DNA from: Rhizobacter sp.
GTDB taxonomy: Bacteria; Pseudomonadota; Gammaproteobacteria; Burkholderiales; Burkholderiaceae_C
NCBI GenBank assembly: GCA_025359585.1
Contig: JANYFX010000735.1
Coordinates: forward strand, 1 to 5,763
DNA: 5,763 bases
Direction of reading: 5' to 3'
Within the stretch, counting starts at the first letter, position 1. Each line of letters starts with the position of its first letter. Below are positions 3,682-5,763 of this stretch, in pieces. The translations under genes were made by a program, and so were the position numbers. The notes under the pieces are model-generated. The model saw only the letters and a program-made list of their open reading frames with translations. It did not search any database and had not been told where the DNA came from.

Positions 3682-5763
3682 TTGTCCTTGTCGCCCACTC
3701 GCCGATCTTCCGCCGCAACGCGTTGGCGCCTCACGCCGCTGGCCGCCGCGCTTGCCGCGACATGGGCCGCGCTGCTGAGCGCTCCGGCACGGGCTGAAGA
3801 CCCTGCACCCGACGGCATCGAGCTGCGCCAGGCACCGGCCCTGCGCCCCGCACCGCGCGGTGATGCGGCGCGCAAGCTGCCGATCATTCTGCAAGCGCAA
3901 ACGCTGACCGGCCGGCCCGATCTCGACACCGTCGCCGAAGGCAACGCCGAGTTCCGCCGCGGCGGCACCGTGATTCGCGCCGACCGCTTGGTCTACCAGG
4001 CGCCCGACGACCTGGCGATCGCCAACGGCAACGTGCGCATCAGCCGCGACGGCAACATCTACACCGGCCCCGAGATGCAGCTCAAGGTGCAGCGCTTCGA
4101 AGGCTTCTTTCTCAACCCGACCTACCGCTTCAGCCGCATCGGCGCGGGCGGCACGGCGCAGCGGGTCGATTTTCTCGACGAGCAACGCGCGGTCGCGACG
4201 CGCGCCACGTACACGAGCTGCCCGGCCGATGGCACCGGCACGCCGGCCTGGCTGCTCTCGACCGACCGTGTGCAGATCGACTTCGCCAACAACGAAGGCA
4301 TCGCCGACCGTGCGGTGCTGCGTTTCTATGGCGTGCCGATCCTGGCCGCGCCGCGCCTGAGTTTCCCGCTGACCGATGCACGCAAGTCGGGCTGGCTGCC
4401 ACCGAATTTCGACCTCGACACCAAGAGTGGTCTGCAATTTTCGATTCCCTACTACTGGGACATCGCACCCAACCGCGACGCCACCTTCACGCCGCAGCTC
4501 AGCACCCGCCGCGGCGCCGGGCTGGAGAGTGAATTCAGGTACCTCGAGCCCGGCCATCGGGGTGAACTGAAGCTGAACCTGCTGCCCTTCGACCAGCTGA
4601 CCGGCACCACGCGCTACGCACTGAACGGCTCGCACCAGAGCGAGTTCGGGGGCGATCTGCGCGCTCAGCTGCGGGTGCTGCGGGTCTCCGACAACGATTA
4701 CTGGAAAGACTTTCCGCGCGATCTGGGCAGCCTCACGCCACGCCTGCTCGCGTCCGACCTGGAGCTCACGCGCCCGTTCGGTGACGACTGGAATGGTTAC
4801 GCGCGTGTGCAGCGCTGGCAGGTGCTGCAAACCGCCGACCTCACGACCCGCATCGAGGCCCCCTACGAGCGGCTGCCGCAGATCGGCGCGCGTTATCTGC
4901 AGCGGGTGGGCGGTGGATTCGATCTCGGCTTCGAGGGCGAATTCAACCGCTTCACGAACCCGGTCGACGCCGTGAGCGTGGCCCGCCCCACCGGCTCGCG
5001 CCTGCACGCGTTGGGCAGCCTGAGCCGGCCCTTCGCGTCACCGGGCTGGACGGTCACGCCCAAGCTCTCGTTCAACGCCGCCTCCTATTCGCTCGACCAG
5101 CCGCTGGCCGACGGCCGCAGCAGCGCGGCGCGGGTGATCCCGACGCTGAGCCTGGACAGCAGCTGGGTGCTCGAGCGCGACACCCGGTTCTTCGGCCGCA
5201 ACGTGCGCCAGACGCTGGAGCCGCGGCTGCTCTACGTCAACACCCCGTACCGCGACCAGGCGGGGCTGCCGAACTTCGACTCGTCGGCGAAGGACTTCAA
5301 CTTCGATTCGATTTTCAGCGAGAGCGCGTTTTCGGGCGTCGACCGCGTCTCCGACGCGCACCAGCTCACCGCTGGCGTGACCACGCGGGTGCTCAGCCCC
5401 GAGACCGGCGCCGAGGTGCTGCGGCTGGGCATCGCGCAGCGTTACCTGTTCCGCGATCAGCTCGTCACGCCCACGGTCGCGAACACGGCCGGCACGCCCA
5501 CGCCGGTGGACCCGTTCTCCGGCGTCGGACCGGCGCTCACGCAGCGGTTCTCCGACGTGCTGCTGCTCGGCTCGACCACGCTGGTGCCGAGCTGGGCGCT
5601 CGAGGCGTCGTTGCAGTACAGCCCGGACAGCAAACGCCTGGCGCGCTCGATCGTGTCGGCGCGCTATTCGCCCGGCCCGTACCGAACCCTGAGCGTCACC
5701 TACCGGTTGACACGTGGTTTGAGTGAACAGGTGGAACTCGGCTGGCAATGGCCGATCTATGGG
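3682..5763 (+). CDS. lptD: LPS-assembly protein LptD, outer-membrane beta-barrel (partial, runs off right edge)
   Basis: LptD is the barrel of the LptD-LptE translocon that places lipopolysaccharide in the outer leaflet. Numbering from the TTG at 3682 gives a 38-residue signal peptide: basic T-R-R-S-S-A-A-T-R-W-R, hydrophobic core, A-P-A-R-A before Glu39. The LptA/OstA-like periplasmic jellyroll begins near residue 66 and includes F139-E-G-F-F-L-N-P-T-Y-R-F. Y177-T-S-C-P carries the cysteine of the family's Y-T-(T/S)-C motif. The barrel begins near G237-W-L-P-P and has the highly conserved P256-Y-Y-W-D-I-A-P-N-R-D-A-T. The 694 codons visible leave roughly 90-130 residues beyond the edge, including the C-terminal cysteine region. 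No in-frame ATG exists near the start. GTG 3562 has AAGGTG 6 bases before it, but the codons it adds are poorly GC-ending and overlap the likely promoter; GTG 3649 and TTG 3688 are also possible. Identity is firm, start is not. Confidence 0.95.
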   Translation, partial: MSLSPTRRSSAATRWRLTPLAAALAATWAALLSAPARAEDPAPDGIELRQAPALRPAPRGDAARKLPIILQAQTLTGRPDLDTVAEGNAEFRRGGTVIRADRLVYQAPDDLAIANGNVRISRDGNIYTGPEMQLKVQRFEGFFLNPTYRFSRIGAGGTAQRVDFLDEQRAVATRATYTSCPADGTGTPAWLLSTDRVQIDFANNEGIADRAVLRFYGVPILAAPRLSFPLTDARKSGWLPPNFDLDTKSGLQFSIPYYWDIAPNRDATFTPQLSTRRGAGLESEFRYLEPGHRGELKLNLLPFDQLTGTTRYALNGSHQSEFGGDLRAQLRVLRVSDNDYWKDFPRDLGSLTPRLLASDLELTRPFGDDWNGYARVQRWQVLQTADLTTRIEAPYERLPQIGARYLQRVGGGFDLGFEGEFNRFTNPVDAVSVARPTGSRLHALGSLSRPFASPGWTVTPKLSFNAASYSLDQPLADGRSSAARVIPTLSLDSSWVLERDTRFFGRNVRQTLEPRLLYVNTPYRDQAGLPNFDSSAKDFNFDSIFSESAFSGVDRVSDAHQLTAGVTTRVLSPETGAEVLRLGIAQRYLFRDQLVTPTVANTAGTPTPVDPFSGVGPALTQRFSDVLLLGSTTLVPSWALEASLQYSPDSKRLARSIVSARYSPGPYRTLSVTYRLTRGLSEQVELGWQWPIYG

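Noticed and set aside
3472..5007. Minus-strand open frame of 511 codons opposite lptD
   Set aside because: It lies antisense to clearly conserved LptD sequence; the product is rich in Arg, Ala and Gly without recognisable domains, as expected from a high-GC gene read backwards. No ribosome site was seen.
5038..5748. Minus-strand open frame of 236 codons opposite the lptD barrel
   Set aside because: Arg/Ala/Val-rich shadow; the plus-strand frame continues as a normal barrel sequence without interruption.

Overview
The window is about 66-68% GC by eye and reads as a Burkholderiales (Betaproteobacteria) chromosome segment, probably near Comamonadaceae or the Rubrivivax/Rhizobacter group. The placement rests on a secreted DUF4148 protein, the lptD/amgK head-to-head pair and strongly GC-ending codons. 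It is inference and no search was run.

Layout, left to right. (1) Positions 621 to 1, minus strand: the N-terminal 207 residues of an ABC exporter membrane domain, cut by the window edge. (2) 692-717: an intrinsic terminator with a UUCG loop, serving the next gene. (3) 735-1220, minus: a small exported DUF4148 protein with internal repeats. (4) 1221-1405: an AT-richer divergent intergenic region with ATTG/CAAT dyads that could be LysR-type operator sites. (5) 1406-2416, plus: a LysR-family regulator with a good ribosome site and a GTG start. (6) 2421-about 3491, minus: amgK, an amino-sugar kinase of the aminoglycoside-phosphotransferase fold, facing the LysR gene with only 4 bp between the two stop codons. 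(7) About 3492-3681: the divergent amgK/lptD region, with face-to-face -10-like hexamers around an AATCGATT palindrome. (8) About 3682 to the right edge, plus: lptD, the LPS-assembly outer-membrane protein, cut before its C-terminus. No gene-free stretch exceeds 300 bases.

How the genes relate. lptD and amgK are both cell-envelope genes (LPS export and cell-wall sugar recycling), and their head-to-head order matches the amgK-murU/lptD arrangement known from Pseudomonas. Here the usual amgK partner murU is not directly downstream; a convergent LysR gene sits there instead. The LysR gene is divergent from the DUF4148 gene, the usual geometry for a LysR regulator and a target. The ABC exporter looks like a separate unit beyond the terminator.

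I found no mobile element, CRISPR array, RNA gene or evidently new system. The points worth following are gene order, start sites and regulation. Three of the five genes appear to lack an ATG start, and the starts of amgK and lptD are uncertain.
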